Below, in pieces: positions 8,643 through 17,160 of a DNA stretch of 36,952 nt. The stretch's first letter is position 1. Each line of letters starts with the position of its first letter. A program made the position numbers and the translations under genes. Origin of the DNA: Kocuria atrinae C3-8 (GTDB lineage: Bacteria; Actinomycetota; Actinomycetes; Actinomycetales; Micrococcaceae); contig NZ_AJXN01000013.1 in NCBI RefSeq assembly GCF_000286355.1, forward strand, positions 1 to 36,952, given 5' to 3'. The notes under the pieces were generated by a model. The model ran no database searches, was not told the origin of the DNA, and worked only from the letters and a program-made list of their open reading frames with translations.

Positions 8643-10352
8643 ATGACTGACGTGATCGTCATCGGCAGCGGGGTCGCCGGTCTCAGCGCGGCACTGTCTG
8701 CGGCTGAGGCGGGCGCCGCGTCACCGTCATCACCAAGGCCTCACTCACCCACACAGCGACCGATCGCGCGCAGGGTGGCATGGCCGCAATGACCCGCACC
8801 CTGCCCGACGGCCAACCCAAGGATTCCGTCCAGTTGCACGTCCAGGACACCCTGTCGCGGGCGCGGGTTTGTGCGAGCCGCCGGTAGTTCAGGGCGTGGT
8901 CCAAGATTCCGCCGACGCCGTTCGCGACCTCACCGACCGCGGCGTCGCCTTTGATCGCGTGGCCGGGCCAGGGACGCCCTGGGTTCAGGGTTTGGAAGCG
9001 GCACACAGCGTGTCCCGGATCCTGCATGCCGGAGGTGACGCCACGGGTCACGCGATTCAGGAGGCGCTGTCCGCGCGGACGCGTGATGCCGCGGCAGTCG
9101 AAGATATACGACTTCTGGAATACACACTGGTCACCGGCGTGCTGACTGATGGTCAACGTGCCATCGGTGTCACGATCCGCCCCGTACTTTCAGACGGCCA
9201 GTTGGGCGCCGAGGAGTTCCTCGCCGCCGATCACGTGGTGCTCGCAACCGGTGGTGCCGGTCAGTTGTATCCGTATACGACCAACCCTGAGGTAGCGACC
9301 GGGGACGGCATCGCCCTGGCTCTGCGCGCCGGCGCCGAGGTGAGGGACCTGGAGTTCTTCCAGTTCCACCCCACGGCTTTGGCGGCACCGGGATCGTTCC
9401 TGATCTCGGAGGCAGTCCGCGGCGAGGGTGCAGTACTGCGTGATCAGCACGGTCACCGCTTCATGACCGATGTGGACCCGCGCGCAGAACTCGCACCGCG
9501 AGATGTCGTGGCCCGGGCGGTCTTCGCGGTTCGCACCGGCTATCCGGACGGCGCCGCCTACTTGGACTGCTCGACCATCCCCGTTCCGGACGGACTGACG
9601 CGAGCGGAATACTTGGCCCGGCGGTTCCCGACCATCGACGCGAGCCTCAAGGCTCACGGCATCGACTGGTCCACGGAACTCGTTCCCGTGAGCCCGGCCG
9701 CGCACTATCTCATGGGTGGCATTGTCACCGATGAGATAGGACGCACCACCGTGGCCGGTTTGTGGGCCGCCGGGGAGTGCTCGAGCACCGGCATGCACGG
9801 AGCCAACCGCTTGGCCTCCAACTCCCTGCTGGAAGCGGCCGTCTTCGGCCGGCGCATTGGTGAGCTGGTGGCCCAACCGGACCTAATCTCGCGGCCAGGG
9901 CTCGCGATGAGCAGTGCTGGTTGCGAGCCCCGCGAGCTTGAGCATTCATCGGGCAGCCTGACGGCCGTGATCGCTGGCTCCGACATCGCCGCCGAGCCCT
10001 TCTCCCGCGAAGCCCTACAACACACGTTGTGGCAAGGCGCCGGGGTCTTCCGAACTGCGGAGGGCCTCGAGCAGGCGATGGCGAGGCTGGAAGGCTGGCT
10101 GGCGGCGTCGTCGTCGGAAGCGGATGCGAGCGCCCCGGAACCCTGGCCAACGCCGAAAACCGAAATCTCCTGACCGTGGGGCACGCGCTGGTGACCGCCG
10201 CGCTCGCCCGCACCGAATCCCGCGGGGCCCATCAGCGTGCGGATTACCCCGCGACCGATTCCCAACAGGCCGTAAGCACCGGGTGGGTTGCCGCGCGATC
10301 CGTGGCCCCCGCCCACGAAAGGACAGTCCATGCTGACTCGCTCAGCCGTTGA
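8643..10352 (+). CDS. nadB: L-aspartate oxidase NadB (three frameshifts)
   Basis: NadB is an FAD enzyme that oxidises L-aspartate to iminoaspartate for NadA. The N-terminus at ATG 8643 carries the dinucleotide-binding motif VIGSGVAGLSAALSAAEAG, then the flavoprotein segment TDRAQGGMAA, a long middle portion (LATGGAGQLYPYTTNPEVATGDG, EFFQFHPTAL, AAHYLMGGI, GECSSTGMHGANRLASNSLLEA) and the C-terminal ESRGAHQRADYP motif. The frame breaks near 8716 (CCC to CC), 8860 (GGGG to GGG) and 10137 (GGG to GG). With these restored the protein is 570 residues, normal for NadB. Its end (TGA 10350-10352) overlaps the start of nadC by 23 bp. Without correction it would be reported as an N-terminally truncated fragment. 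Confidence 0.92.
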
Positions 10353-11228
10353 AGCCGTGATCCGCTCGAGTCTTGCCGAGGATGCGCCGTGGGGTGACAT
10401 CACCTCGGAACTCGTGATCCCCGCGGAGGCGACCGCCACGGCGACCATCACCTCGCGCGAAGAGGGCGTGTTCGCCGGAGAGGAGGTCATTCGCACGGGC
10501 TTCACCACCGTGGACCCGCGCCTGGAGGTCACACTCCACGTGCGCGATGGCGACAAAATCACACCGGGAACAGACATCGCAACCGTCACCGGCCCGGCAC
10601 GGCCCCTGTTGACCGCGGAACGCACGGTGCTGAATCTGGCGCAGCGGATGTCCGGGATCGCCACGCTCACCGCCCGGTACGTGGCCGAGGTCGAGAAGGC
10701 CGTTGCGGAGGTGGAGAGCGCCAACAAATTGCCCGCCGGAACCATCACCCGCACCCGCGTGGCCGACACTCGCAAGACCACTCCGGGACTGCGAGCCCTC
10801 GAGAAGCACGCGGTGACCTGCGGTGGCGGCCACAATCACCGCTTCGGGCTCTCGGACGCCGTGATGCTCAAGGACAATCACTTGGCCGTGCTCACCGCCG
10901 GCGGCGCGACCATCACCCACGCGCTCCGCGAGCTGCGGCGAAAGATGCCTCACACGACGCACATGGAGGTCGAGGTGGATCGGCTGGATCAGATCGAGGA
11001 CATCCTGGCCGGCGGTGTGGACACCATCATGCTCGACAACTTTGCTCTCGCGGACCTGGTCAGCGGCGTGGCCATGGTGGACGGTCGCGCATCGTGGAAG
11101 CCTCCGGGGGCATCACGTTGGAGACCATCGGCAAGGTCGCATCGACCGGTGTGGATGTTATTTCAGTCGGGGCCCTCACCCACTCGGTGCGGGCGTTGGA
11201 CCTGGGCCTGGATATCGCCCTGGACTAG
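10330..11228 (+). CDS. nadC: Nicotinate-nucleotide pyrophosphorylase (carboxylating) NadC (one frameshift)
   Basis: NadC converts quinolinate and PRPP into nicotinate mononucleotide, the last step unique to de novo NAD synthesis. Family motifs are present: [74 protein letters not shown], and EVEVDRLDQ with IMLDNF. The frame breaks near 11090 (GCC ATC reduced to GC ATC). The shifted part restores [13 protein letters not shown] and [13 protein letters not shown], for a total of 299 residues. ATG 10330 has GAAAGGA about 6 nt upstream and lies inside the nadB 3' end. The last codon and TAG share the palindrome CTAG with the stop codon of the antisense cupin gene. Confidence 0.93.
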
Positions 11229-11557
11229 CCCTTACCCACGACCGTCAGCAACACCACGGAGTCCTCATGAGCATGCAGGGAATGTCGTTGCTGCGGGATC
11301 GCAGTGTAATCGGAGGAGTGCAGGGTGATGGACTCGTCACCGGCGATCAGCTCGACCTGGCCGATGATCACCTGGATCGTGGCCTCACCCGGATTCTCGT
11401 GTTCCTTGAGATCCTGGCCTTGAATCAGCGCGATCATGGTCTGCTGCAGCTTGTGCTCGCGACCGCCGTACAGATTGTGCGCGGCGCGACCGCTGGACGA
11501 TTCGCGGGCCTGGTTCAGCATGGATTGGGCAGTGGAGGTCAGCGTGTTTTCTTCCAT
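11225..11557 (-). CDS. Small cupin-domain protein
   Basis: This 110-residue protein is a single cupin-type beta barrel: a Thr/Gln-rich helical start ([20 protein letters not shown]), then [44 protein letters not shown] strands and a final VVLLTVV strand. One metal-ligand motif is visible (HENP, with E-x-T instead of the usual E.....G core), and [13 protein letters not shown] provides later His residues. The function is unknown; such cupins sit in stress or small-molecule contexts. It is intact, starts at ATG 11557 and runs opposite to the nad genes between nadC and the cysteine desulfurase, so it interrupts the operon. Its TAG is formed from the same CTAG (11225-11228) as the nadC stop. Confidence 0.8.
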   Translation of the reverse strand: MEENTLTSTAQSMLNQARESSSGRAAHNLYGGREHKLQQTMIALIQGQDLKEHENPGEATIQVIIGQVELIAGDESITLHSSDYTAIPQQRHSLHAHEDSVVLLTVVGKG

Positions 11558-11628
11558 AGTCCATTTTGCAGCACCCCGCCCCCCGGAGTCACGGGCACGA
11601 CACGTCAGCTAACACGAGAGGTCACGTC

Positions 11629-12964
11629 ATGATCTACCTGGACCACGCAGCCACCACGGCCCCGCGTCGCGAAGTGATCGAGGCGATGTGGCCGTGGCTC
11701 ACCCACGAATTCGGTAACGCGTCCAGCCACCACGAACGCGGTCAGCGCGCCGCTCGCGCCCTGGACGATGCCCGCGAGCGCATCGCCGCCGTCCTGGGAG
11801 CCAGCCCGAGCGAAATCATCTTCACGTCCGGCGGCACCGAGGCCGACAATCTGGCGGTCAAGGGCATCGCGCAGGCCCGCCGGGAGCGCCGACCGGAGTT
11901 GAATCGGGTCCTGGTGAGTTCCATCGAGCACGACGCCGTCCTGGAATCCGCCCGCGCACTCGCCCAGTACGAAGGCTTCACCGCGGTCGAGTTGCCCGTG
12001 GGTTCGGAGGGCTTCGTTTCCGCGGACACCTTCCGCGCTGCTTTGACTGACGACGACGCCGCTCGGACCGCATCCGGTGATACCTCTCGTTCCAGCTCGG
12101 TGGCCGTGGCGTCCGTGATGCTCGCGAACAACGAAGTGGGAACCGTGCAGAACATCCCCGAGTTCGCGCGAATTGCCGCGGAGTACGGGGTTCCTCTGCA
12201 CACCGATGCCGTCCAGGGCGCGGCGGCCTTCCGTTGGACGTCAACGCACTGGGTGTCAGTGCGCTGAGCCTGTCGGGTCACAAGTTCGGCACCCCTCAGG
12301 GCATTGGACTGTTGTGGGTCAAACGCGGCACTCCCCTGCGCACGCTCATGAGCGGCGGCGGGCACGAACGCGGGCGTCGCTCGGGAACCTCCAACGTGGC
12401 CGGTGCCGTGGGGCTGGCCACCGCCCTCGAGCTGGCCGAACGGGAACGGGAGCAATACGCAGCCCGTGTCGCCGCTCTGCGCGACCGGCTGATCGACGGC
12501 ATTCTTGAAACCGTGCCCGGCGCGCTCCTGACCGGCCCGGATCCGCGTGAAACAGTAAAGCTCCAGGAATCCGGCGTCGCGGCCGACGCAACCGCGGAAG
12601 TCACACACGTGACTGATCCGGACTCGGCAGACATCGCCGCAGGAGCCAGCGCGGCCAAGGCAACCGCGGCGTCGTCGGGCTTGAACGGAATCACGCGCCT
12701 ACCGACCACCGCGCTCTTCTGCTTCCCCGGGGTGAACGGGGAGACCGTGCTCGTGGATCTGGAGAACCAGGAAGTGCTGGTCTCCTCCGGATCAGCGTGC
12801 GCGACCGGCTCCTCGGAACCGTCCCACGTGCTCACGGCCATGGGGTTCCCGCGGAGGTGGCCACCACCTCCGTGCGCTTCAGCCTGGGCAAAGAGACCAC
12901 CGAGGCGGACATCGACCACACAATCCGCGCCACCGCGCAGATCATCGCGGAACTGCGCGGCTAA
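11629..12964 (+). CDS. Cysteine desulfurase, NifS/IscS type, NAD-cluster associated (two frameshifts)
   Basis: A PLP enzyme that removes sulfur from cysteine for Fe-S cluster assembly. Motifs: MIYLDHAATTAPRREVIEAM, FTSGGTEADNLAVKG, SSIEHDAVLE, the cofactor aspartate in HTDAVQGAA, the PLP lysine in SLSGHKFGTPQGIG, GGGHERGRRSGTSN, and the catalytic cysteine in SSGSACATGSSEPS. The frame breaks near 12231 (CCC to CC) and 12842-12845 (a G lost from a G run); restoring both gives 445 residues. This is longer than the usual ~380-400 because a low-complexity Ala/Asp/Thr-rich insert of ~50 residues lies before the LPTTALFCFPGVNGE segment. A nifS-like gene next to nad genes usually serves NadA. The RBS is GAGAGG before ATG 11629. 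It probably has its own promoter because the cupin gene separates it from nadC. Confidence 0.9.
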
Positions 12965-12997
12965 CCCGCACGCTGATCAACGGTACGACCTGGATTC

Positions 12998-13013
12998 GTG
13001 CCGGATCCGGCAC
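12998..13013. terminator. Palindromic hairpin between convergent genes
   Basis: GTGCCGGATCCGGCAC is a perfect 16-bp palindrome in the 122-bp gap between the convergent desulfurase and dehydrogenase genes. It shares CCGGATCCGGCACT with the thrE terminator. It has no T tract on either side. Confidence 0.5.
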
Positions 13014-13086
13014 TACCGTCGATTAATCGGCACCGCCTCCAGCGCCACCGCGTGGCAGGTCAAGGCATGCCGAGCTCGGAGAACAC

Positions 13087-14064
13087 CTACGGCTTGACCT
13101 CGTACGGTGGAGTCTCACCGCGGGCCATGGCCACAGCGTTCTCCGCAGCCTTGCGCGCCATGCCAGCGCGGGAACCTCCCTCGGCGGAACCGACGTGCGG
13201 CAGTAGGAACGCGTTGGGTAGATCGACCAGACCGTCGGCCATCTGGGGCTCGTTCTCGTACACGTCCAAGCCTGCGGCGAAGATCTCACCGTCCCGCAAC
13301 GCCTGAACCAATGCATTTTCATCAACTACGGGACCGCGAGCGGTGTTCACCAGAACCGCGGTGGACTTCATCCGCCGCAGCACCTCTCGGTCGATGAGGT
13401 GCGTGGTTTCCTCCGTGAGCGGCACGTGGAGTGAGATGTAATCGCTCGTCTCGACCAACTCGTCCCACGGAACCTGGGTCACGCGACCGGCCAGATCGCC
13501 CAGTTCTTCATCGGACACCGGACGGTCGTGCGGCGGCCGCTGCGTGAAGATCACGTTCATACCGAAGCCCAGGGCTCGCTGCGCCATGGCCTTGCCAATC
13601 CGACCCATTCCGGCGATGCCCAGCGTGGCCCCGGTGATGTCCTGGCCGACCAACAGGTTGGGTCCGATGCCCGTGAACTGCCCATCTCGCAGGTAATCAG
13701 AGGCCTCGTGTGCACGGCGGGCCGCACCCAGCAGCAGGAGCATGGCGGTGTTGGCCGTGGCGTCGTTGAGGACATCCGGGGTGTTACCCACGGCGATCCC
13801 GTGCTCGGCGGCGGCCGGTACATCGATGTTGTTGTAACCCACCGCGTAGTTGGCGATTCCGCGGATCTTGGCCTGCGCCAACAGCTCGGCGTCGAACTTG
13901 TCGGAGACCTGCGGGAGCACCACGTCGTACTCGCCGCTCGTGACGGCCTCGCGCAGTTCGTCCGCGCTCATGCCGTTCTTGATCACGACGTCGCCCGCCT
14001 CCTTCAAGATGGACGGTCCCGGTTCCGGGATCTCACGGGTGACCAGAAAACGAGGTGTACTCAC
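13087..14064 (-). CDS. D-2-hydroxyacid dehydrogenase (glyoxylate/hydroxypyruvate reductase type)
   Basis: An intact 325-residue NAD(P)-dependent reductase. The N-terminal catalytic domain runs to about residue 100. The nucleotide-binding domain has GIAGMGRIGKAMAQRALGFGM (GxGxxG) and basic TQRPP at the end of strand 2, favouring NADPH. Catalytic residues are visible: Arg in VNTARGPVVDE, Glu in DVYENEP and His in LLPHVGSAE. The usual family motif is HIGSAT, so HVGSAE is slightly divergent. The likely reaction is reduction of glyoxylate or hydroxypyruvate; exact substrates cannot be read from sequence. ATG 14064 has GAGGAGAGTTCGTG upstream, a good RBS. It is downstream of sodA on the same strand but separated from it by a strong terminator. 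Confidence 0.9.
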   Translation of the reverse strand: MSTPRFLVTREIPEPGPSILKEAGDVVIKNGMSADELREAVTSGEYDVVLPQVSDKFDAELLAQAKIRGIANYAVGYNNIDVPAAAEHGIAVGNTPDVLNDATANTAMLLLLGAARRAHEASDYLRDGQFTGIGPNLLVGQDITGATLGIAGMGRIGKAMAQRALGFGMNVIFTQRPPHDRPVSDEELGDLAGRVTQVPWDELVETSDYISLHVPLTEETTHLIDREVLRRMKSTAVLVNTARGPVVDENALVQALRDGEIFAAGLDVYENEPQMADGLVDLPNAFLLPHVGSAEGGSRAGMARKAAENAVAMARGETPPYEVKP

Positions 14065-14180
14065 GAACTCTCCTCAGGTGTGCACATAACTCTGCGGTGG
14101 AAACGGCTCGGTGGGCCAAGCGACCCAGCCGCGAGCGGCGTCGCAATCGGTGCGATCGAAAGGTTCCTGCTCGGGGAACA

Positions 14181-14222
14181 CGAAACCCCGCGCGGCAACG
14201 AACGCTGCCGGGCGGGGTTTCG
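14181..14222 (-). terminator. Strong terminator after sodA
   Basis: An 11-bp stem CGAAACCCCGC (14181-14191) and GCGGGGTTTCG (14212-14222) is extended, after one G-G mismatch, by CGGCA/TGCCG (14193-14197 with 14206-14210), leaving an 8-nt loop. It lies 40 bp beyond the sodA stop and upstream of the dehydrogenase. Confidence 0.8.
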
Positions 14223-14262
14223 ATTCACCTCACGAAAGCGAGGTACAAGCTGGAAGTCTCAA

Positions 14263-14881
14263 TCAGACGATGGACTTGCCGCCGGTACGAGCCTTCTCGA
14301 AGCGCTCTGCGACGTCTGCCCAGTTGACGATGTTCCAGAAAGCCTTGACGTAGTCAGCCTTGACGTTCTGGTAGTCCAGGTAGAAGGCGTGCTCCCACAT
14401 GTCCAGCTGCAGCAGCGGGATGGTGGCAACGGGAACGCCGTTCTGCTGGTCGTACATCTGCTCGATGACCAGGTTGCGGCAATGGGCTCGTAGGCGAGGA
14501 TGGCCCAGCCGGAGCCTGAATGGTGGTGGCAACCGCGGTGAACTGGTCACGGAAGTTGTCGAAGGAACCAAAGAAGTTGTCGATGGCTGCTGCGAGCTCG
14601 CCCTCGGGCTTGTCGCCACCCTCCGGGGAGAGGTTCTTCCAGAAGATGGAGTGGTTGATGTGGCCACCCAGGTTGAACTGGAGATCCTTGGAGAGCTTGG
14701 CTGCGGCAGCGGCGTCACCGTTGGCGCGAGCCTCTTCCATCTTTTCCAACGCGGTGTTGGCACCGGTGACGTAGGTGTTGTGGTGCTTGTCGTGGTGCAA
14801 CTGCATGATCTGAGCCGAGATGTGGGGCTCGAGAGCAGCGTAGTCATACGGGAGATCGGGCAGCGTGTACTTTTCAGCCAC
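14263..14881 (-). CDS. sodA: Superoxide dismutase, Mn/Fe family (two frameshifts)
   Basis: Cytoplasmic Mn/Fe superoxide dismutase, converting superoxide to oxygen and hydrogen peroxide. The N-terminal domain is [20 protein letters not shown] with metal ligands H29 (LHHDKHH) and H77 ([10 protein letters not shown]). The C-terminal domain has the remaining ligands in [13 protein letters not shown]. The frame breaks at about 14515 and 14477; on the coding strand these are CAGGGCTCC to CAGGCTCC and GCCGGCAAC to GCCGCAAC. Restoring both gives the expected [20 protein letters not shown] segment and 206 residues. The start is GTG 14881, with AGGAAGGA 8 nt upstream. Metal choice (Mn or Fe) is not decided by what I can see, although Mn is usual in this group. 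A promoter and a strong terminator bracket it as a single-gene unit. Confidence 0.95.
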
Positions 14882-14920
14882 TGTGAATCATCCTTCCTAG
14901 CGCTTGGCGTTGATATTTCC

Positions 14921-14950
14921 ACCTAACGCCAGTGCCCTCGAAAGGGTCAA
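14921..14950 (-). promoter_or_regulatory. Probable sodA promoter
   Basis: On the minus strand TTGACC (14945-14950) and TTAGGT (14921-14926) are separated by 18 bp, about 40 bp before the GTG start. This is a plausible vegetative promoter. Confidence 0.5.
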
Positions 14951-15020
14951 GAAGGTTCAGCCACTAGCGTAGGAAAGGTACTTTCCTCGTCATAAGTTGT
15001 CATGTGGATGTCTTATTCTC

Positions 15021-15580
15021 GTGTGCGTGCCTGATTTACCTGATTCACTCGAAGAACTCCGACCCACACCCGGCCCCATCATCGCGGCGCGCGAGGAACA
15101 CGCCCAGGGGATCGTCGACCTGCGCAATCGCATTGCCAGATGGCTCCAGGGCCGCGGTATTGACCAGTGGCGCGAGGGCGAGTTCGACCCGAAGGACGTC
15201 GCCCAGGAAATCCGCCGCGGCGAATGGTCGGTCATCGAATCTCCCGAGGACCCCACCGAGGTGCTCGCCAGCGTCCAGGTGCTGTGGGAGGACCTGCGGA
15301 TCTGGGGTAAGCAGGATGAGCCGCGGGCTACGTGCACGGGGTGGCGGTGGACCGTTCGCTGCGTGGCACCGGAACCGGCCCGGCGCTGATCCGGCACGCG
15401 GAGAACGTCACGCGAGACTCGGGCCGCTCCGTAGTGCGCCTGGACTGCGACGTGAACAGCCCCGCCTTGGCCGTGTTCTACCAGGGGCTGGGATATCAAC
15501 CGCGAGGGACACAGGATTTCTACGTGGCGCACCAGGATTTCCACGTGACCGTGCTGCGCCACGAACTTCGCCTGGACTAG
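15021..15580 (+). CDS. GNAT-family N-acetyltransferase (one frameshift)
   Basis: A GCN5-related acetyltransferase of about 186 residues after restoring one base. The N-terminal part contains IIAAREEHAQGIVDLRNRIARWLQGRGIDQW and a strand VLASVQVLW. The acetyl-CoA binding motif A is VHGVAVDRSLRGTGTGPALI (RGTGTG), followed by RLDCDVNSPALAVFYQGLGY, the typical motif B. The frame breaks near 15321, where GAGCCCGCGG is reduced to GAGCCGCGG. The substrate is unknown. The start is uncertain: GTG 15021 and GTG 15027 are in frame and no clear RBS is seen, so a leaderless message is possible. It is divergent from sodA. Confidence 0.85.
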
Positions 15581-15598
15581 CGCGCCGGGCGGGGTCTT

Positions 15599-16111
15599 CT
15601 ACTTGAGCGATTCGAGACGGGGCTCGTCCGGGGTGAGGTCCGACGCCGCTCGGTAACGTTGCGCGCCGGTCTCCAGCAGGTGCTTCAAATTCTTGTTGTC
15701 ATCGCGTGACTGGTTCTGGAAACTGCGCTCCACCAGGCGCTTGATGAACTGCTTGTTCTTGGGCACGTACAACCGGTAATGGCAGGTCAGACGGGTGCTT
15801 CCGTGATCCTCGGCCCACTCGTACGTGGTGTCGATGAAGAACAATCCCTTGGTGGTGCGATACGCCAACGTCTGCCCGGGGATGTACTGCGAAACGATCT
15901 GGATGTAATCGAAGTTCAGTCCGTACTGGGTGGTCACAAAGGTGACCGTGGTCCCGGGCTTCATGATCGGATCGGACGTCTCCACGTTCTCGCGCATGCA
16001 CGTGCGCCACTGCGGCAGTGCCGGCGCGTCCACCAGCATGCGCTCCACCACGTTGGCCGGAGCGTGAATGATCAGACGTTCCTCGAACTCGACAATGCTG
16101 GACTCAGCCAA
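15599..16111 (-). CDS. SRPBCC-family lipid/ligand-binding protein A
   Basis: A 170-residue intact protein of the SRPBCC (START/Bet v1-like) superfamily. The pattern is typical: EFEERLIIHAPANVVERMLVDAPALPQW (first strand and helices), then VTFVTTQYGLNFDYIQIVSQYIPGQTLAYRTTKG (central strands), TTYEWAEDHGSTRLTCHYRLYVP and a long C-terminal helix rich in Lys, Arg and Gln. Members bind hydrophobic ligands or act as polyketide cyclases; this one has no recognisable catalytic motif. It shares the shape and key strings (FDYIQIVSQ against FDYVMIVAS; YRTTKG against QRTTKG) with the next gene, so the two are tandem paralogues. Its function is unknown. Confidence 0.8.
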   Translation of the reverse strand: MAESSIVEFEERLIIHAPANVVERMLVDAPALPQWRTCMRENVETSDPIMKPGTTVTFVTTQYGLNFDYIQIVSQYIPGQTLAYRTTKGLFFIDTTYEWAEDHGSTRLTCHYRLYVPKNKQFIKRLVERSFQNQSRDDNKNLKHLLETGAQRYRAASDLTPDEPRLESLK

Positions 16112-16222
16112 TCCAGTTTCCCCTCATATTCGTAGACCCCAGGAGCGCGCGTTTTTTGCCCTGTATCGCGCTGACTCTTCCCCTTCAGCTTAGAGGGTGA
16201 ACCCTACCGACAACCATGGGTG

Positions 16223-16714
16223 TCAGGAAAGGTTGAGTTTCCCCTGGCCGCTACTCCTCCGCGGAGAAAACATGTCCCGCATGTTTCGAGCGGCGTTGCG
16301 CACGAACCGCCGCGCCACCATCTGGGTGGCAGGCTTCTTCCACCACAAGGACCCCGTCAGGCGGTACATGGCGTCTACGGTGACCAAGGTCCCCAACCCC
16401 TGTGTCTTCCAGGAGTACTCGATCGTGACCTCCACGAACCCCTTGGTGGTGCGCTGAACGTAGGACACGCCGGGGGTGCGCGAGGCCACGATCATCACGT
16501 AGTCGAAGGTCAACGGGCCCACGTGGACCGTGAACTCCATAGCGTCGCCGACGTCCAAGGGAACGTCGGGGGCCGCGGGGGCGACCAGTTCCAGCTCGTT
16601 CCAGGCGGCGATGGATCCGGGCGCCAGGAGCACACGTTCGAACTCATCAGCGGTGACAGGGACGAATTCCTGGACGCTGATCAGAAAACCGTGCGGTATA
16701 TCCGCTTCGTGCAT
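16223..16714 (-). CDS. SRPBCC-family protein B, paralogue of the adjacent gene
   Basis: A 163-residue intact protein with the same SRPBCC fold as its downstream neighbour: ISVQEFVPVTADEFERVLLAPGSIAAWNELE, then AMEFTVHVGPLTFDYVMIVASRTPGVSYVQRTTKGFVEVTIEYSWKTQ and VTVDAMYRLTGSLWWKKP, with a basic C-terminal helix (MVARRFVRNAARNMRDMF). The Trp-Trp-Lys-Lys patch and basic helix could contact membranes; this is inference. It lies 111 bp upstream of paralogue A on the same strand, so the two may be transcribed together. Translation begins at ATG 16714. No specific ligand can be named. Confidence 0.78.
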   Translation of the reverse strand: MHEADIPHGFLISVQEFVPVTADEFERVLLAPGSIAAWNELELVAPAAPDVPLDVGDAMEFTVHVGPLTFDYVMIVASRTPGVSYVQRTTKGFVEVTIEYSWKTQGLGTLVTVDAMYRLTGSLWWKKPATQMVARRFVRNAARNMRDMFSPRRSSGQGKLNLS

Positions 16715-16847
16715 GGTTTATCCCTCAAGTAGATCCCCAGACGCAGCATCTCCCACATATCCAGCCAGCCCACCTGGTAGGTCCGTGCCTGCCACGTCAA
16801 TGCCTATTATCTTGACTCACATTTCCGAGAAGTCCACTCCGTACGCG

Positions 16848-17074
16848 TGTGGACTCACTGTGCACAGGGGTGGAGAAAGTTATCCACAGGCGTGGACAAG
16901 GTTGTGAATAATTCGAAGACCTGTCCGATTGCACCCCGCGAAGAACATTCGTTCCGATGAGAATCCGCGTGGTTTCGGGGTTCTTGGTCGCCTCCAAGTC
17001 GAACATCCGTGCGTCACACCGGTGGAATCACAACCGTGTGAGTTTTCCACCGTGTGGACAACATCTGTGGATAA
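16848..17074. repeat. Cluster of DnaA-box-like 9-mers
   Basis: Perfect TTATNCACA boxes are at 16880-16888 (+, TTATCCACA), 16903-16911 (-, TTATTCACA) and 17066-17074 (-, TTATCCACA). A TTGTCCACA variant is at 17053-17061 (-). Near matches are GAGTCCACA (16848-16856, -), TTGTCCACG (16891-16899, -) and TTTTCCACC (17043-17051, +). DnaA and DnaN genes are not in the window. Confidence 0.65.
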
Positions 17075-17107
17075 CCCGTTCGGGCGCATGGAAAAGTACG
17101 GCAAAAG

Positions 17108-17140
17108 AAAATCCCGCCCTGAGACGCAGGACGGGGTTTT
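17108..17140 (-). terminator. Terminator after amylosucrase
   Basis: Arms AAAATCCCGCCCTG (17108-17121) and CAGGACGGGGTTTT (17127-17140) pair with two wobble or mismatched positions around a 5-nt loop. On the minus strand the stem ends in a T-rich run (ATTTTCTTTTG), a good rho-independent terminator for the gene ending at 17161. Confidence 0.75.
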
Positions 17141-17160
17141 CTGGACATTGGGACCGCGAG

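Larger units (their letters stand above)
16715..17160. other. Gene-free region with a DnaA-box cluster
   Basis: This is a 446-bp region between two minus-strand genes. It holds the 9-mers listed under the DnaA-box cluster (16848-17074) and the amylosucrase terminator (17108-17140). Short open frames here have no RBS or recognisable product. Confidence 0.7.

Noticed and set aside
16848..17074. The DnaA-box cluster as the chromosomal origin itself
   Set aside because: dnaA, dnaN, gyrB or other origin genes are absent, and the flanking genes are an SRPBCC protein and amylosucrase.
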